A DNA stretch of 64,000 nucleotides from Plumapathes pennacea (taxonomy: Eukaryota; Cnidaria; Anthozoa; Antipatharia; Myriopathidae). Below the pieces are notes generated by a model. That model saw only the letters and a program-made list of their open reading frames with translations. It ran no database searches and was not told the origin of the DNA. Location: the NCBI GenBank assembly GCA_964036295.1, contig OZ038463.1, positions 12,329,274 to 12,393,273 of the forward strand, written 5' to 3'. Below, piece after piece: positions 12,401 to 32,343 of the stretch (positions are counted from its first letter, which is position 1; the number at the start of each line of letters is the position of its first letter). A program made the translations under genes and the position numbers.

Positions 12401-14718
12401 AAAGCACTTTTGTATATAAATCAAACAAATATCATAATTGCACAGGTGAGAGATGTATAGAGTGTGAGCACAAGGATATGAGAGAGAGCTCTGGCTCTAG
12501 AAGAGGGTTAATGTTTTTTCCTGCCAGAATCCTTGATGATTTATAGTCAAGCCTGTTGCTGCAAAACAGCTCCCAACTGTTGCTTTAAGTCACGCAACCC
12601 CTCATGTTTATTCAAGCATGCTGTTTCCTATTTGTGGAGCCGCCTCTAGTCTGGAACAGGGTATCTGTTTTCACCATTTTGTCTGAAACGGGGTAGCAAA
12701 ATTGCCTTTCTTTACTCTGGAACAGGGTTGGGTCACAGGGACTCAGCAGCACACCCCCATACTTAATTTAAGGGAGTGCCTCCCCCCTTGGGGGATAGAA
12801 ATAGACACTGCCACAGATCAAAAATTTACACTCCAAAATCCTCTTTATGCTTTTCAAGGTTCCCACAGTTAGGGGATTACTAGATCAGGGAAACATTTTT
12901 TATCAAGTCAGGGAAATTCTGCAGAACTTTGTTAAATCAGTGAGAAGTAGGTCTAGGAGAATTTCCTTTTCTGTTCAACTTAATTCATATCACAGATTTC
13001 TTTATAGAATTTAAAGTCCAATATACAATATGACTATCAGCCCAGCTCCTCTGTCTGGTGTGCTCGTCACCCTTGCGCTCATACTATAACTTCTCCCAAC
13101 CAGTTATGAAGAAAATATAGGAGTGATGCAGTGAGAATCTCTGCAAGCTATTGCATATTAAGTTCTCTTGAAAATGAAAGTTGAAGTCGAACAATCTCTT
13201 GAGTAAACAAGTTTTACCTGTCAATAAACAGCGTGGTTACCCGTTTCCTTTACAGTGCCATGTACCTGCTGTGGCAGTTTATGCAGAGCTGAAAAGAGCC
13301 AGTGTTCCTAGATTTGCTGTGGTAGTCATAGCAGCCATGCTGATCTGTTCCACGGCTTACACCGTCACTGCAGTCTTTGGAGTCCTCATGTTTGGCTCAA
13401 CTGTGGACAGTGACGTTCTTAAAAGTTATGGGGCCAGTGATGTGATGGTCAGTGTTGCGAGAATTGTGCTTGCTGTCATTGTTCTTTCAACATATGCAAT
13501 GGTCCTGTTTTGTGGCAGGTAAGATGTGCACATCTGTATCTAAGTAAACTCATACTTTTGGGCAGATTTGTAGACTGCAGGTTCTTTGTTGTCAGGGGGC
13601 AGACCCTATGGTTGGCTGTACGAGGAGGCTCTGGACCCCTTTTCAAAGCTTGGCTTACAAAAAGGGTATACTGTGGATCGAATAACGAAACTTTTTGCTA
13701 TTTTGAAGGGCCGGTAAGAATGGCTGGCCAAAGGAAAATCGAGTTGGCATTTCATAGGGTTTGAGAACTCATCCTTCCATTGCGTTGCCTATCCAGTTGC
13801 ACACATCTACAATGCATGCTTCTTCACAGCTCACCAAATTTGCAACCATTGTGCACTACTTCACATTCTATGCTACACTTGGGAATTCGAGAAACTATTG
13901 ATCATCTCTTTCTCCACTCAGCCAATATTATTATACTCTGGTGAAAAAACTAAAGTTGAAAAAAGAAGTTGATCTCTCTTGGCATTTTTCTATTTGACAG
14001 GAGCTCAGTGGAAGGTCTCTATCTAACAGCAAGACGGATGCCACCTGGACAAGCAGAGATGTATTCCCGTTTTCGACGGGTTTTTCAGACCATCCTGTGG
14101 TTCTCATTTTCATTAATTGTTGCAATTAAAGTGCCGTCGATATCTTATGCTATAGCAATCATTGGTGGAATAGCAGCCCTGTTTATTTTCTTCTTTCCAG
14201 GTAGGAAGTCAGTTTTCATGAATGCTAAAGATCAAATGTTGTATCTTTTCAAAAAAACTTTAAGAGCAAGACTGAGAGGATTTGGGAGAATTTCAAAATT
14301 GACCTTCAGCCCATAGCCAAAGTAATTAGGGATACCATAATATTTCCTTGAATAAGACCCCTTCTCAATTAAGCAAGCATATAAGCTGCATGGCTAGCTT
14401 TTCAAATTTTGTCAAAAATATTATGAGATGTTCAAGCTTATACACGTATATTATTTGCAGTATGTCGAGGGGAAGCATAAAAATTGTACATTTTTTTCCA
14501 GTTGGGCAGTATATTTCCAAGCTAACAAAAAATGTTTTTTTATTTATTTTGTAGGCCTGTGCTTGGTCCAGGAAATGTTGCGGTTTGATGTTCTTGACCG
14601 GTTGAAAATGTTCATGATTGTACTTGGTGCTTTCTATGTTGTCATAGGAGTGTTCATCTTCACAGATTCAGAAGTGTTAGCTATCATGCAGGACATCTCA
14701 GGAAAAAGTCTATACTGA
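9495..14718 (+). CDS. SLC38-family sodium-coupled neutral amino acid transporter (SLC38A7/A8-like)
   Basis: Multi-membrane amino acid transporter of the SLC38/AAAP family; A7 relatives export glutamine from lysosomes. Eight exons join in phase: 9495-9794, 10171-10366, 10789-10933, 11473-11565, 12331-12394, 13256-13518, 14001-14200 and 14555-14718, giving 474 residues, close to human SLC38A7. Family marks include AFLVVNSALGAGILNFP in the first membrane segment, MIIIGDQLE at the end of exon 2, CFGFQCHVPAVAVYAEL across exons 5-6, FCGRSSVEGLY across exons 6-7, and FFFPGLCLVQ at the last junction. An in-frame ATG at 9513 is an alternative start. Ten or eleven membrane helices are expected. The exon 2 donor (GTGGTT at 10367) is weak but is the only one that keeps phase. 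Introns contain hairpin and other repeats. A7 against A8 cannot be decided by eye. Confidence 0.93.
10481..10641. repeat. Imperfect hairpin repeat in transporter intron 2
   Basis: Inverted arms of about 60 bases: the left starts CTACCCTGGGTGCCAGAGG and the right ends CCTCTGGCACCCAGGGTA, with GC-rich internal complementarity around GGCTGGGGGC and GCCCCCAGCC. No ORF. Looks like a foldback MITE. Confidence 0.6.
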
Positions 14719-16632
14719 TCCACCCATGTGGCCCGAGCCTGGAGGCCAAGGAGTAATAGGAGGGGGAAAGCCTGCACAACCCTTTGACTCCTGGGTGATC
14801 AACTTCAGTTTTCTCCTTTAATCTCTCACCAGAGATATATCATACAGTATGGAGAACTTGCTCATATAAAAGCTGATTTGGCCCATCAATTCTCATTAAA
14901 TCATGTTCAAGTATACATTTTCTTCTTGAGCAGTAAATAGGAGAACTTGCATTCTGAACTCGAGAACTAGTTTTTGTGTGTCAGTGTAGAGTGTATAGCA
15001 TGCAGATATGTTTAAAATTGTAAAGTTGGTGTAAAGCTGATATTTCTTTATGGGAGTCTCTGGCATGAATGCCAATTCCTTGATCAGTGTTGACTTCTTC
15101 TTGAATACTGTTTGTTTTTATTCATGCTTTAACAAATTCAGATTGAAGTTAGCTCTGTAAGCCTTTTACCTCAGACTTTTGCATCAAACAATAGCTTCCC
15201 TTTATGGTACTAGCATATCCACATCAAACAACAACAACAAACCCCTGACCAGAATTGCCAAATCAGTTTTTTCCGAGTGTGTATGTGTGTAAGGGAGTCA
15301 GGGCCTTTTAATCTGCAGTGATACAAACACTTTGATTAGGGTAATATTATTTGAATTACCTGTGGAATGGCCAATTTGACATCTGTCTTTCCAAAAGCAA
15401 GATTAATCTTGTGTAACCTTTAAAACTGATCATCAAAATGAGCTTCAAAAAATGTGTAATGTGTCAATGTATCCAGAGAATGTATGGGGTTGATGGGTAT
15501 TTAAGGTTTGGTTTGCAAAATCATAGCCCAAGTTTATTAGCTGATAGTGCATGATAATAAGTACAACAATCATTATTTACAATTCAATTGGAAGTGAATG
15601 TACATACCTTCTGGCAGAAATACAGAAGTAGTGAATTAACAAAGTTTATTTTAGTTTGCACACACTTACACAGCAAATGTTGGCATGGCTATTTACAACA
15701 AAGATTTCTCCATAGTTCTGATATTCATTGCTGATCAATTCAATAATTGAATCACATGATACCTTTAGAGATGTACGCTTTATCTTCTCATGTGTGAACC
15801 TCAACATATTTTATTACATCTCTATGTGGTCATGTGATATCTATATTTTCTAAAGTGATGTCTGATCCCTTTTAGATCAGAAATGGGTGATACCAGTAGG
15901 GATAATTATGATTTTAAAAATATATTTTTACAATATTTGTATTAAAAGTTCAAACATACAGTGCAATAAATTTCAATGTTACTTTAGGCACGTTGTTTTT
16001 CACTTGTCTGATCGTGAGTTTGTTTGCTACCAGTGACATGAAGGGGTGGCAAGTGGTACCTAGAAAAATGTGGGTCTCAGAAAGTTTAGGTCTGATCTCA
16101 GAATCTCAGCAGCCTTTCCGTCTTGGAGTGGTTAAAGTCTTGTTCTCGGATTTTAAAACAAGGGTCTCCACGAGTCTTGGATTTTACAATATTTGCTACC
16201 TCTTCATAAACCCACCTCCCCAGTCTCAGTAATTTCTAATTTTATACCCTTAGATTGGAAATATTAATTTTTTTTTCTGAATGAAAAATCAGAACAACAA
16301 TACTTAGTATATTTTAAAGCACTGGTTGATGTGATTATGCTGAACACCACAGATATTGTTTACTTCATACTAAACATTCAGCATACTAACATTATTCAAG
16401 CTTATGATTCCTCGTGAGACATGTGTAGTCCATCAGAACAAGAGTACCTGTAAATGGCAATGCTGGTTTTCTAGTCAATGGAGCCACTTTGAAAAATGTG
16501 GTTTAGTCCAGCAAGTTATCTAAAGATGACCAAAGAAAATTGTTCTGAGGCTTGTTAAGGATGACACCTCGTCACTGGAGACAGCAATCAAGAAGGCAGT
16601 GGAAATAGAGCCTACAACCTCCAAAATGTTTG
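14719..16632. other. 3' flank of the transporter and GINS3 downstream region
   Basis: Probably contains the long transporter 3' UTR. An AATAAA occurs near 15964, but the cleavage site cannot be fixed. The side next to 16632 should hold the GINS3 3' UTR. No other gene recognised. Confidence 0.4.
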
Positions 16633-17695
16633 CTACTCCAGTGCTGACCTCTTCCGTTTTTTGTGGTTTACAACAGTTTCTGAGGTTTTCAGCTTTGCTG
16701 TGCTTCCCCCTTCCCATTGGAGGAACTCACTGACTCCTTTCTGTCCAGCATGGAAGACTTGACGCTCAACATGGTCCAGTTTGCCAGTCAAGTGAGATGT
16801 GTCTTCATCTGGAGCATTTTGTGAGGAATCCATGATTCTCCTAAATCGTTTTACAAATGTCTGAAATGAAGCAAGGAACAGTCATAATTTTGTATAAGTG
16901 CATGTATATATGCATGTACACCTGATAAGACAGTCATAATCATTAACAACAGGAGTCTTGATTGATACCAATATCCCCCAAGGTCACAAGATGTTGGGGT
17001 TTGTCTTCACTTTCTCTATCCTCCCTCCTCCACTTTCCACCTCCCATCCACAACAACAACAAAAAACATGAATTCCCCTTAATTTATGGCCAGATGGCTT
17101 ATTGTTATCATGTCTTACAGGTGAAAAACATGTTCTGAGTTCTGGAAATCTCTTCCATCTCCCACCCCTACCTCCCCAAATCTCTGTCAAAACCCATTAC
17201 ATAAACTTTGGGGGAGGGGGTGGGGACAATCTTCTCGACACATAAAGAACCACACAAAAAATAGTGAATACCCCCTCCCCAACAACTCACATCTTGCAAA
17301 CACTTGGCCATCTGTGGATTCTCATCGTTGTCGAAGTGCAGCAACTTGATCCCGAAGTTGTAGAAATATGGCCCAAGCTTGTGCAAATCTACAACATTAG
17401 CGTCTGCTTTTAGAATCTGTCTATATCCTTCCCTGAAAACCTTAGGCATATCTACAGACACTATTTTTCGCTTCCGACTGCAAAGTTCCTTTGCCAACCA
17501 AAATGGCAACTCAAGTTTGGCGCCTGGCTGGACATGATCGCCTTCTGAACTTGTGTCAAGAAAGCCCAGGTTGTGAATCTGAATTTCGATTTTGGAAGGG
17601 ACTCTTTCCTGTGTCGCTAAAATGTCATCTACGTCAAAATAATCGTAGCTGTTTGGACGGGAGCGCAGAGGAGGTGCTCCTGTAACTGAAGCCAT
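16633..17695 (-). CDS. GINS3: DNA replication complex GINS protein PSF3
   Basis: Subunit of the GINS tetramer that joins MCM2-7 and CDC45 as the nuclear replicative CMG helicase. Two exons on the minus strand, 17695-17291 and 16860-16633, encode 210 residues, close to the human 216. The donor GTGAGT and acceptor TTTCAG match in phase 0. Family marks are [12 protein letters not shown] near the N-terminus, [25 protein letters not shown] and, across the splice, [20 protein letters not shown], the best conserved Psf3 stretch. It ends in a basic KKRKRSALE tail as in human. It shares a short intergenic region with DAD1, which is transcribed the other way. Confidence 0.96.
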
Positions 17696-17872
17696 CTTTG
17701 CGCGCCAGAAATTCGGATGGCGAACACGAACCGAACACTTCCGATTGCTTACGAACTTTTAACGAAAATATTCCGATGTTTTGTAACCCAGCATGCTTCA
17801 CGAAATTTCTTCTCTTTCACAAATTTATTGTCTGCTCACGGAAGATCTTTCCTTCTGTGTTTCGCAGTAAAT
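17696..17872. promoter_or_regulatory. Putative bidirectional promoter of GINS3 and DAD1
   Basis: Only 177 bases separate the two start codons, which face apart. No TATA box is evident. Shared promoter activity is inferred from geometry alone. Confidence 0.6.
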
Positions 17873-19551
17873 ATGAGCGCGATTTCGAACGTAAAGAACA
17901 TCTTGGTGAGGTTCTACGATGAGTACACACAGACGACTTCCCAGAGGCTGAAGCTGGTGGACGCTTATCTCGTGTACATCATGTTAACGGGCATCGTGCA
18001 GTTTGGGTACTGTCTACTCGTGGGAACCTTTCCATTCAACTCGTTCCTCTCCGGATTTATCTCTAGCGTAGGCTCATTCGTTCTTGCAGGTAAGAGCTGC
18101 TTGTGAGTTATTGTGTTTTAGGATTTTTGCCGTTGTTTTTGTTTTTCCTTGCTATATTTTCAATGCGAGAGTATCGCTTCATTTTTCGATCCAATGAAAC
18201 GTGTCCACGAGTACACTTTGTCCGATCATCAGATTTGCGTACTTCCAGAAATCTCGACATTCATCGTTTTTGTCTAAAGATTTCAGCGATATACACCGAT
18301 GATCTGAGCAGTTTTATTTATCGCCAATGGCAATGAAGTTTCTACATAGCGATTATACTGAACAGAAGAAATATTGTATGGGCGCGTGACGAACTTATGT
18401 TAAAGAGATGACGTGACACCGTTACTTCACGCTATCGTGAGTGTCTTTTACTGCCATGTTTCTCTGTAATACAAAACAAAAAAAAAGTGAACTCCACTCA
18501 TTAACAACATCAGCATTGCTATTCGAATGAATGCATCAAGAACTTTTATTTGAATGGTCACATTGTAAGTTTTATTTGACAGTTCAGGAGTTGGAAGTCA
18601 ACACCACTAATTGGAATGAACTCGTTTAGAGCTTTCATTTGAGTGGTCACACCTTTGGGTTTCAGTTCAAACCTATGTTAGGAGTTTTGCAGATTCAGTC
18701 CAATTCATGGCATCTCCATTTGGCACTGAAAAATGCTGCACTCAGGGTTAAAGTTCCTGAATCTGGGCTACAGTACCTGCACATGCCAGCCCATACCTAC
18801 AATCAGTGACAAAAGTTCTTGGGACACTTTCAAAAATTGATGTATCTCAGACACAAGTCATTGACTAAGCGTACTGAAAGGCGTGAAACCATTTTTCTCC
18901 CCCCTCCCCTCTGTACAATATTGCGTATGTTTGGGAAAACAAGTTCAGGCCACTTCAACATTGAAAGGGGGGAGGGGGGTTGTTTTTCAACTGAAACAGT
19001 AGAGAAATTACTGAAACTGTGCGAGTGTCCCAAGACTTTTGTCACTGATTGTAGTAAGACTGAAAAATATGTTGGCAGAGAAAGAAACTGTAATGTTTAG
19101 GTGCCGGATGGCCAAGGATTGAGTCAGATTAATACATAACACGTTTAATCACTCCAGATATAACACAACATACATACGACAAAATGGCTGCCTCTTTTCG
19201 ACCATCATACATTGTGGTCGGACACTAACAGAATACTTCCGGTTGGCTGACTTCCAGTTCAGAACACTACAGAAACCACATACTATTACAGATTCTTGCA
19301 GCGAACATTTAGTTTTGTGCATGTTATTTAGTATGCTGTAACTGCAGAATAAAAATTGAAGTGGAAGAATATTTACTTTGCCCTAAACAACAATATATTG
19401 TTATTTTCATGTTTGAACAGTATGCCTACGGATCCAGAGTAATCCAGCCAACTTCTCAGACTTTCGCGGAATATCTCCAGAAAGAGCCTTTGCTGATTTC
19501 ATCTTCGCCAGTGTCATCCTCCATCTCGTTGTCATGAATTTTATTGGCTGA
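17873..19551 (+). CDS. DAD1: Oligosaccharyltransferase subunit DAD1
   Basis: Small membrane subunit of the endoplasmic reticulum oligosaccharyltransferase that N-glycosylates nascent proteins. Two exons, 17873-18089 and 19421-19551, join in phase 1 (donor GGTAAGA, acceptor GAACAG) to give 115 residues, against 113 in human. The protein begins [11 protein letters not shown] and carries the family stretches [33 protein letters not shown] and [14 protein letters not shown], ending [10 protein letters not shown]. Three membrane helices are expected. An in-frame ATG at 17717 would add an unconserved N-terminus overlapping the probable promoter, so I prefer 17873. The intron holds a TA-flanked MITE. 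Confidence 0.98.
18800..19051. mobile_element. Tc1/mariner-like MITE in DAD1 intron
   Basis: A 252-bp element flanked by TA (18798-18799 and 19052-19053), with inverted ends of about 30 bases starting CAATCAGTGACAAAAGT on the left and ending ACTTTTGTCACTGATTG on the right. No coding capacity. Confidence 0.8.
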
Positions 19552-20466
19552 TGGGACAAGAAGACAAGAAACAGTGCATGTATAGGAACTGTGGTGCACA
19601 GGAGATACTTTTTAAAATATGAATTAAAGTTTCTAAAGTAAATATGCCTGGCTGATTGAAGTTATTATCATGTCTGTCACAGTACAAAGCTAATTTTCTA
19701 CTTAATGCAATCGTGCAATTTTCACTATAAATTTTTTTAGATTCAGTTCGAAGACTCCTTTTGCATAGCAGATTTATATAATAGAATGGGAGTCACCAAC
19801 TCTGTTTAGCTGCTATTGTAGCTGGAAAATCATGTACTTTCTGCCTGAATAGAACCACCTTTAACCTAAGTTCTTCATCTGAAGGGTTGCATCCCAGAAA
19901 CATTTCCCATGCCAATCTTCTTAATAATTCTGAACTTCAAAATGCTGCCAAATATAACCTGTACATGATGTGAGCCTGAAACTTTGCATTTCTACATATT
20001 TCATCGTGTCTTTCCATTTGTGGCATTCAAAAAAGCCTGAGGTGATGGTTCTTTAGCCATGTGGTGGATTGCCATGTGGCCTGGGCCCAATCACCCTTAA
20101 AAATACCTTTTCAATTCTTGCCGTCCCCAAGTACATATTTGTTGATTGTTGGTCCTCGTCCTCTGCCCATCCACCCTCACCCCACCCATGTGAACAATTT
20201 TACAGCTTGTTACCTCAATGTGGGAACCCGAGCCCAAGTATAGCTATACGAGGCCGAAACAGCTGTCCGTGGCTGCTATTACTTGGGCTTACAATTTTTT
20301 TTTTAGGTAGATCAAGGGGTAATGCCCGCTACCACCGTGGCCTTTGTGCCCTATTCTGTGGCTTCAGCTTACCAGCACATTGTGCAGTATTCTGATCATG
20401 TGAATAGTTATGTGACGACTCCGTTGAATCCTGGGATGCCTTCTAGTTCCCGGTTCTCTTGACAAG
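19552..20466. other. DAD1-RNMT intergenic region
   Basis: Contains the DAD1 3' UTR (ATTAAA near 19623 is a candidate poly(A) signal) and the RNMT promoter. A hairpin with arms AGCCCAAGTATAGC and GCTATTACTTGGGCT lies at about 20231-20291. No other gene seen. Confidence 0.4.
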
Positions 20467-28008
<7,542 letters not shown>

Positions 28009-29949
28009 GGCGCCCCTGAATAACACTTGTGCAGTTTGGCAGCGGATATTTGTGTCTGCTGCAAGTATCCCACCGACCAGGCGTCCAAAGGACGTGAGAG
28101 CATATCTTCTGACAGCAGCTAGAGCATGCTAAAGTAAAGAGAAGTCTCATTATTTTTAGTCTTCTGTTAGTTTGTGTATCGCTCTATCTGTTACGTATTT
28201 TATTCAATATTATTCGTCTGGCGCCCACTTGTAGACCTGGCATTCACATTTTCGTTCTTAAAACAAAGGCAGTGTTTGAGCTGTGAATTTTACTCTGTCA
28301 CCGCAGTTTCTTTCATCGCCGTTTTTCTGTTTTTAGCCTGCTGTCTGCCTTTTTTCGTACCATTTGATAACTTGCTGAGATGAAAGCTGACTGAGTTATT
28401 GATTCTTCCTACTTGCTCTATGCTTAGTAGTAGGGTCTTACCTCTTAAATTGCAGCCGTTTTCCCAACAGCTGCTGAAAGTAACCGTGTAGTGTTCAGAG
28501 AAGCTGCACCGTATGCTCTGACCATTCAGATTCTCTGTTCTCTCAGCCAATCAGCAGTTAGTTTTCGCCTGCAGTCTTAGTTTGGCCGCTTGTTTGTTTT
28601 GCTTTTGTTTTTGTTTTTTACAAGATTAAGACTGCTCTTGGCGTTTTTAAAAAGTGTAGTTTCCTCTGTTTATCTTGACATCGTAAGGGGCTTTCTCTGT
28701 CGAACATGTAGAACTGGTCGGCCTTGTTTTACTCCTCACATGGGCCAAACTTAATGCAGATGAGCAAATCCGTTATTTGAGCTAAATTGCCGTTAGAAGA
28801 GCAACGTCTGAACCGGGCTTTATATATCTTTCCGCAACCTCTGGCGTATTACCTTTACAAGGATCTTAGTAAATCAAAGCACTTGTGTAAATTCGCAGTT
28901 TTTAGTAAAGTTTCTGAAGTAGGAACAGAGTTTTCAATAATTGTCGACTTTGTATAATCAGTTTTAATAGGGGATATTAAAGTAACGATCTTTTATTAAT
29001 AAAAAAAACCCTGAATTGACTTCCTAGTTTAATAAAGCTACCGGTGTACGAGAAAGTACACATTTACACGGTTGACTGGAAGTGGTGTAACAGTGCACTT
29101 TGTCTCAACCCGTCGACGAGTTACCGAGGGTAACTAACTTAATAATAATAATAATCTTTACTCAGGAGACCAAATCATTTTGAAGTGTTTTACAGGAGGG
29201 TCCTCAAGACTTAACTAAACCAGATCTATGCCCAACTGTTAGCGTGATCGTAAAATTTAGTACTTGCTTCTAAAAGAATATCACGTAATCATCACAATGA
29301 ACCCGCTTTGCTTCTCCGAGGAAGTATGACGCCTGAACTGGGCTGATTTTTTTGGCCCCGATCCATCTTTGTGGCCCCGAAACCCAGCAGTACCAAATGA
29401 CCGCGCCTGTCTTTTATCTGAATTTTATCTAAACAGCATGTTCAGAAAAATATTTTCTATTGATCAAAAATATAGCCGAAAAAAAAGTTTTTTTTCAAGT
29501 GGTATTTATCGTATGTGCCAATGTTTAACAATGCAGCCGATGTGTTCATCTCCACAAAGTCAAATTGAGAATATACAAGATGATTCTAATTCTTGTCTAT
29601 TAGAAAACTATTTACTGCTTTCAGTCAAATGCCAATTGTCCACAGTGTAGCTGAGAATGAGCCTAAAGATGTGTATACTCGTATACTAATTAACGGCATA
29701 CACAGCAGCACTTCCACAGGGTGACTCTTCGTCTGCCGCTAGACTCATTTATTGTGCCCTCCCAGCCGGGCATTGCACTATTATCAACAAGACTGGAATG
29801 CCAGTGAGCTCGTTGGGTGGGGTCGAGACCAGATGAAACTAAAATGGAATGAAGTAGGGACAAGAGCGAAACTCGCAAAAGAGACTTTCAGTTTCTCACC
29901 AGAAAAATATCACACAGTATAGAGAACTTTACTTTTGACACCTTACTCA
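28009..29949. other. RNMT 3' UTR and downstream spacer
   Basis: Candidate poly(A) signals near 28,997 (AATAAA) and 29,032 (AATAAA) would give a 3' UTR of about 1 kb. An AAT microsatellite lies at about 29,140-29,155. No further gene recognised. Confidence 0.4.
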
Positions 29950-31010
29950 AATAAAACCTATCACTATAAATTGTCATTACAACACTCATACACTTGCTTC
30001 TTAAAGGTTGAGCGACTCTGCATTTTGAGCTTAGGGGTGGAAAGGTTAGCCAGCGAGAAAAGAGTAATGCGTGACTTATCTTTTCATGCACAGTCGATTT
30101 TGACAGTTTGACTTTGAACACTTTAATCAGAGGCCACGATAACCTAGCCTTCGCTTCAATACTTATGTTTTTTTTTTTACTGAATGCTTTTCTTCTGTGA
30201 GGCTTTCGAGTATTCGCGCTCCGTCTGTAACAAATATAAATTGAAAGCGAGGAATGTAACACTAGAATTGTTTACAATATTATTGTTCACAGCGTATTCA
30301 GTCATTTGTGACTAACAAACTCAATGTAAGACTATTTCGGTGTATTTTTCATTTCTAGTATACAATACCACTGCGAAACAAAGGCTACTTGATCGAATGG
30401 AAGAAATATTTCAACATGCACTGTACGATAAGCCAAAGCATTTTGACAACTGTCACGCTCGTGCGGAGCATAACACATGTAATATATTTAGAGACGCATT
30501 AGTCGAGTCTTAAGCCCTGAGAATGAATATTTTCGTCTCAAAAACGGATATACTTTCGACGAAAAAACTTTACAAAACAGCTACAGTATGTAGGAGGCAA
30601 CAGTTGTCATTTACAGTGTAAAGCATAAATCATCATTGTTTACGGCTAAAGTTCGTCATGGCTTTGGTGTTCCGTTTTCAGCCTGATATCTTCCCAGAAG
30701 TATTTCGTGTCGCCACAGAAAGTTCGTCGAGACTAAATAATTAGCGGCGACAAAGTTATTTGCAATCATGTAGCGGTAGCCAACATAATCGAATCAATCA
30801 GACATTTTTGTGCGGCTGTGACGGTGAACTTAAGAACGCAAGCCAAATCTTCTTTATCCGTGCATGTTCCGCAAAGCCAAACGGTGTTGAGTTTGGATGG
30901 GATACAGATAACTTTATACACAAGCATTAACGTACAATTATCTACTACATCTCAAGTTGTTCGCGAAGTCACCTTACGTCATCACATATCACGTGGCAAT
31001 GTGAATCAAT
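29950..31010 (+). repeat. Diverged duplicated segment, copy B
   Basis: Matches, in inverted orientation, 51,590-52,505. Shared blocks include AGAAGTATTTCGTGTCGCC, GCGAAACAAAGGCTAC, ACTATTTCGGTGTATTTTTC and CCAAACGGTGTTGAGTTT. This copy carries about 130 extra bases near 30,470-30,600, and the small ORF intact in the other copy has lost its start codon and frame here. Whether the unit is a transposon, a noncoding RNA gene or a gene remnant is unknown. Confidence 0.65.
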
Positions 31011-31013
31011 CAC

Positions 31014-31080
31014 CAAGTTGCAGCAACATGTTGCACGAAGTAGAACCCACCTACTTCGTGCAACATGTTGCTGCAACTTG
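31014..31080. repeat. Perfect 30-bp inverted repeat
   Basis: Arms 31014-31043 and 31051-31080 are exact reverse complements separated by 7 bases. Each arm holds GTTGCAGCAACATGTTGCAC or its complement. It is absent at the corresponding edge of the duplicate copy, so it is probably an inserted foldback element. Confidence 0.9.
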
Positions 31081-32197
31081 CAAAACGGTGGTAATATGCG
31101 CAACATTAAGGTGCAACTTGCAACGCAACACTGTTTCACGACAAGTTGCACTGAAAATGTTGCCCGTATTACTTCACCTTTATCCATACAAGCATCCTTT
31201 ACGGAACTTAGTTGTATTTCTAGATTCAGGACGAGAACCTTGGTAGCTTTGTATAGTTCTAGTTGTAATTTTTTAATTTAAATTTTGAAAAATGGCTCAT
31301 CACTGAATCTGTAGTTTATGACGGACCGAGCTCTTCGTGTCGCACTAGGAAATTTAGTCGATAATAACTCGGCATCGAGAGCAATACGACGGCTTTTTCA
31401 ATGTTTGGTAGCAACCTGCTGACACATTTCTGGTGACAAGCGCTGTTTGCGCTTCAAATGATGCAAATGTTGATATTGATGTCGTTATAGTTACGAGGGC
31501 AACCGGAGCCTAAATTTTGTTTCTTGGTTAGCCACGTCGCAGAGAAGAAGCGCAAATGACTGGTTCATGTAGTAGCGGAAAGGGTGCTGGTTGTCATATT
31601 TTATTGTCTTGTTTGCAAATGCACAGAAGCTCTTATAAATCCAAAACGCCCTGAAAATTCCAATCAAATGGACTCTACGTTAGACCATTGTTCTACTTCC
31701 GATGTTGTTAAACTTGGAAAGACAGAATTTGCATTTAGAGAAGATGATAATAAAGTAGAAAATCTTATTTTGAATGAACAAAGTCTCTGCTGATCGGTTA
31801 TAGCTACATTCAATTGCTAACCTGTGCTCTGTGAAAATTTGTTTGAGTGCCTTTACAGATGTGAACTGAAATTCGAACTTCGAGTGCGATTTTTCATTTT
31901 AGTCTCGTGCATCAGCAACATCATGGTACGTCTCACGCTGCGTGGCGACCGTAATTTTTTCCTGTGTCAAAAAATAACTAAGAACAACTAAATTGTGCCG
32001 TTTCGATTTTTCCTCGCACTTGAACATTTAATATGAAAACACTAATATTACTGATTGCAATCTAGTATGAAAATACTATATTTTACTGATTGCAATCTAG
32101 TCTGAGATCCCTCGCTATAGACAGCTGCTGTCGGCTATGGACTAATTGATTTATGATAAATTAACAAGAAAAAAGGTGGCAAACAAGTTGGGATTAG
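31081..32197. other. Spacer upstream of orphan gene 1
   Basis: Short open stretches exist (31318-31419, and an open frame ending at 31793 that could be a terminal exon after the AG at about 31626), but none has family recognition. I do not call a gene here. Confidence 0.3.
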
Positions 32198-32219
32198 GGA
32201 CAGCCAATCACAATCCAGT
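32198..32219 (+). promoter_or_regulatory. Conserved CCAAT-bearing upstream block of orphan gene 1
   Basis: Identical over 22 bases, starting GGACAGCCAATCACAATCC, to 53,979-54,000 upstream of the paralogous gene. It lies 125-146 bases before each start region. The CCAAT box plus duplicated position suggest promoter function; not tested. Confidence 0.5.
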
Positions 32220-32343
32220 CAAGTAGAGTGCCAGTGGATTATTTTTATTCTGTGAACAAGTAAAAAGAGTTCAGTTTTTGCCTGAGTCCGATTTGTCCTG
32301 GTGTTCAGAGCGAAGCAGACTTGTTCAAAAACAAGCGTCTGAA

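Noticed and set aside
30818-31246. 142-codon open frame on plus strand in the duplicated segment
   Set aside because: It starts at a non-ATG codon, runs through the 30-bp palindrome and is not kept in the other copy.
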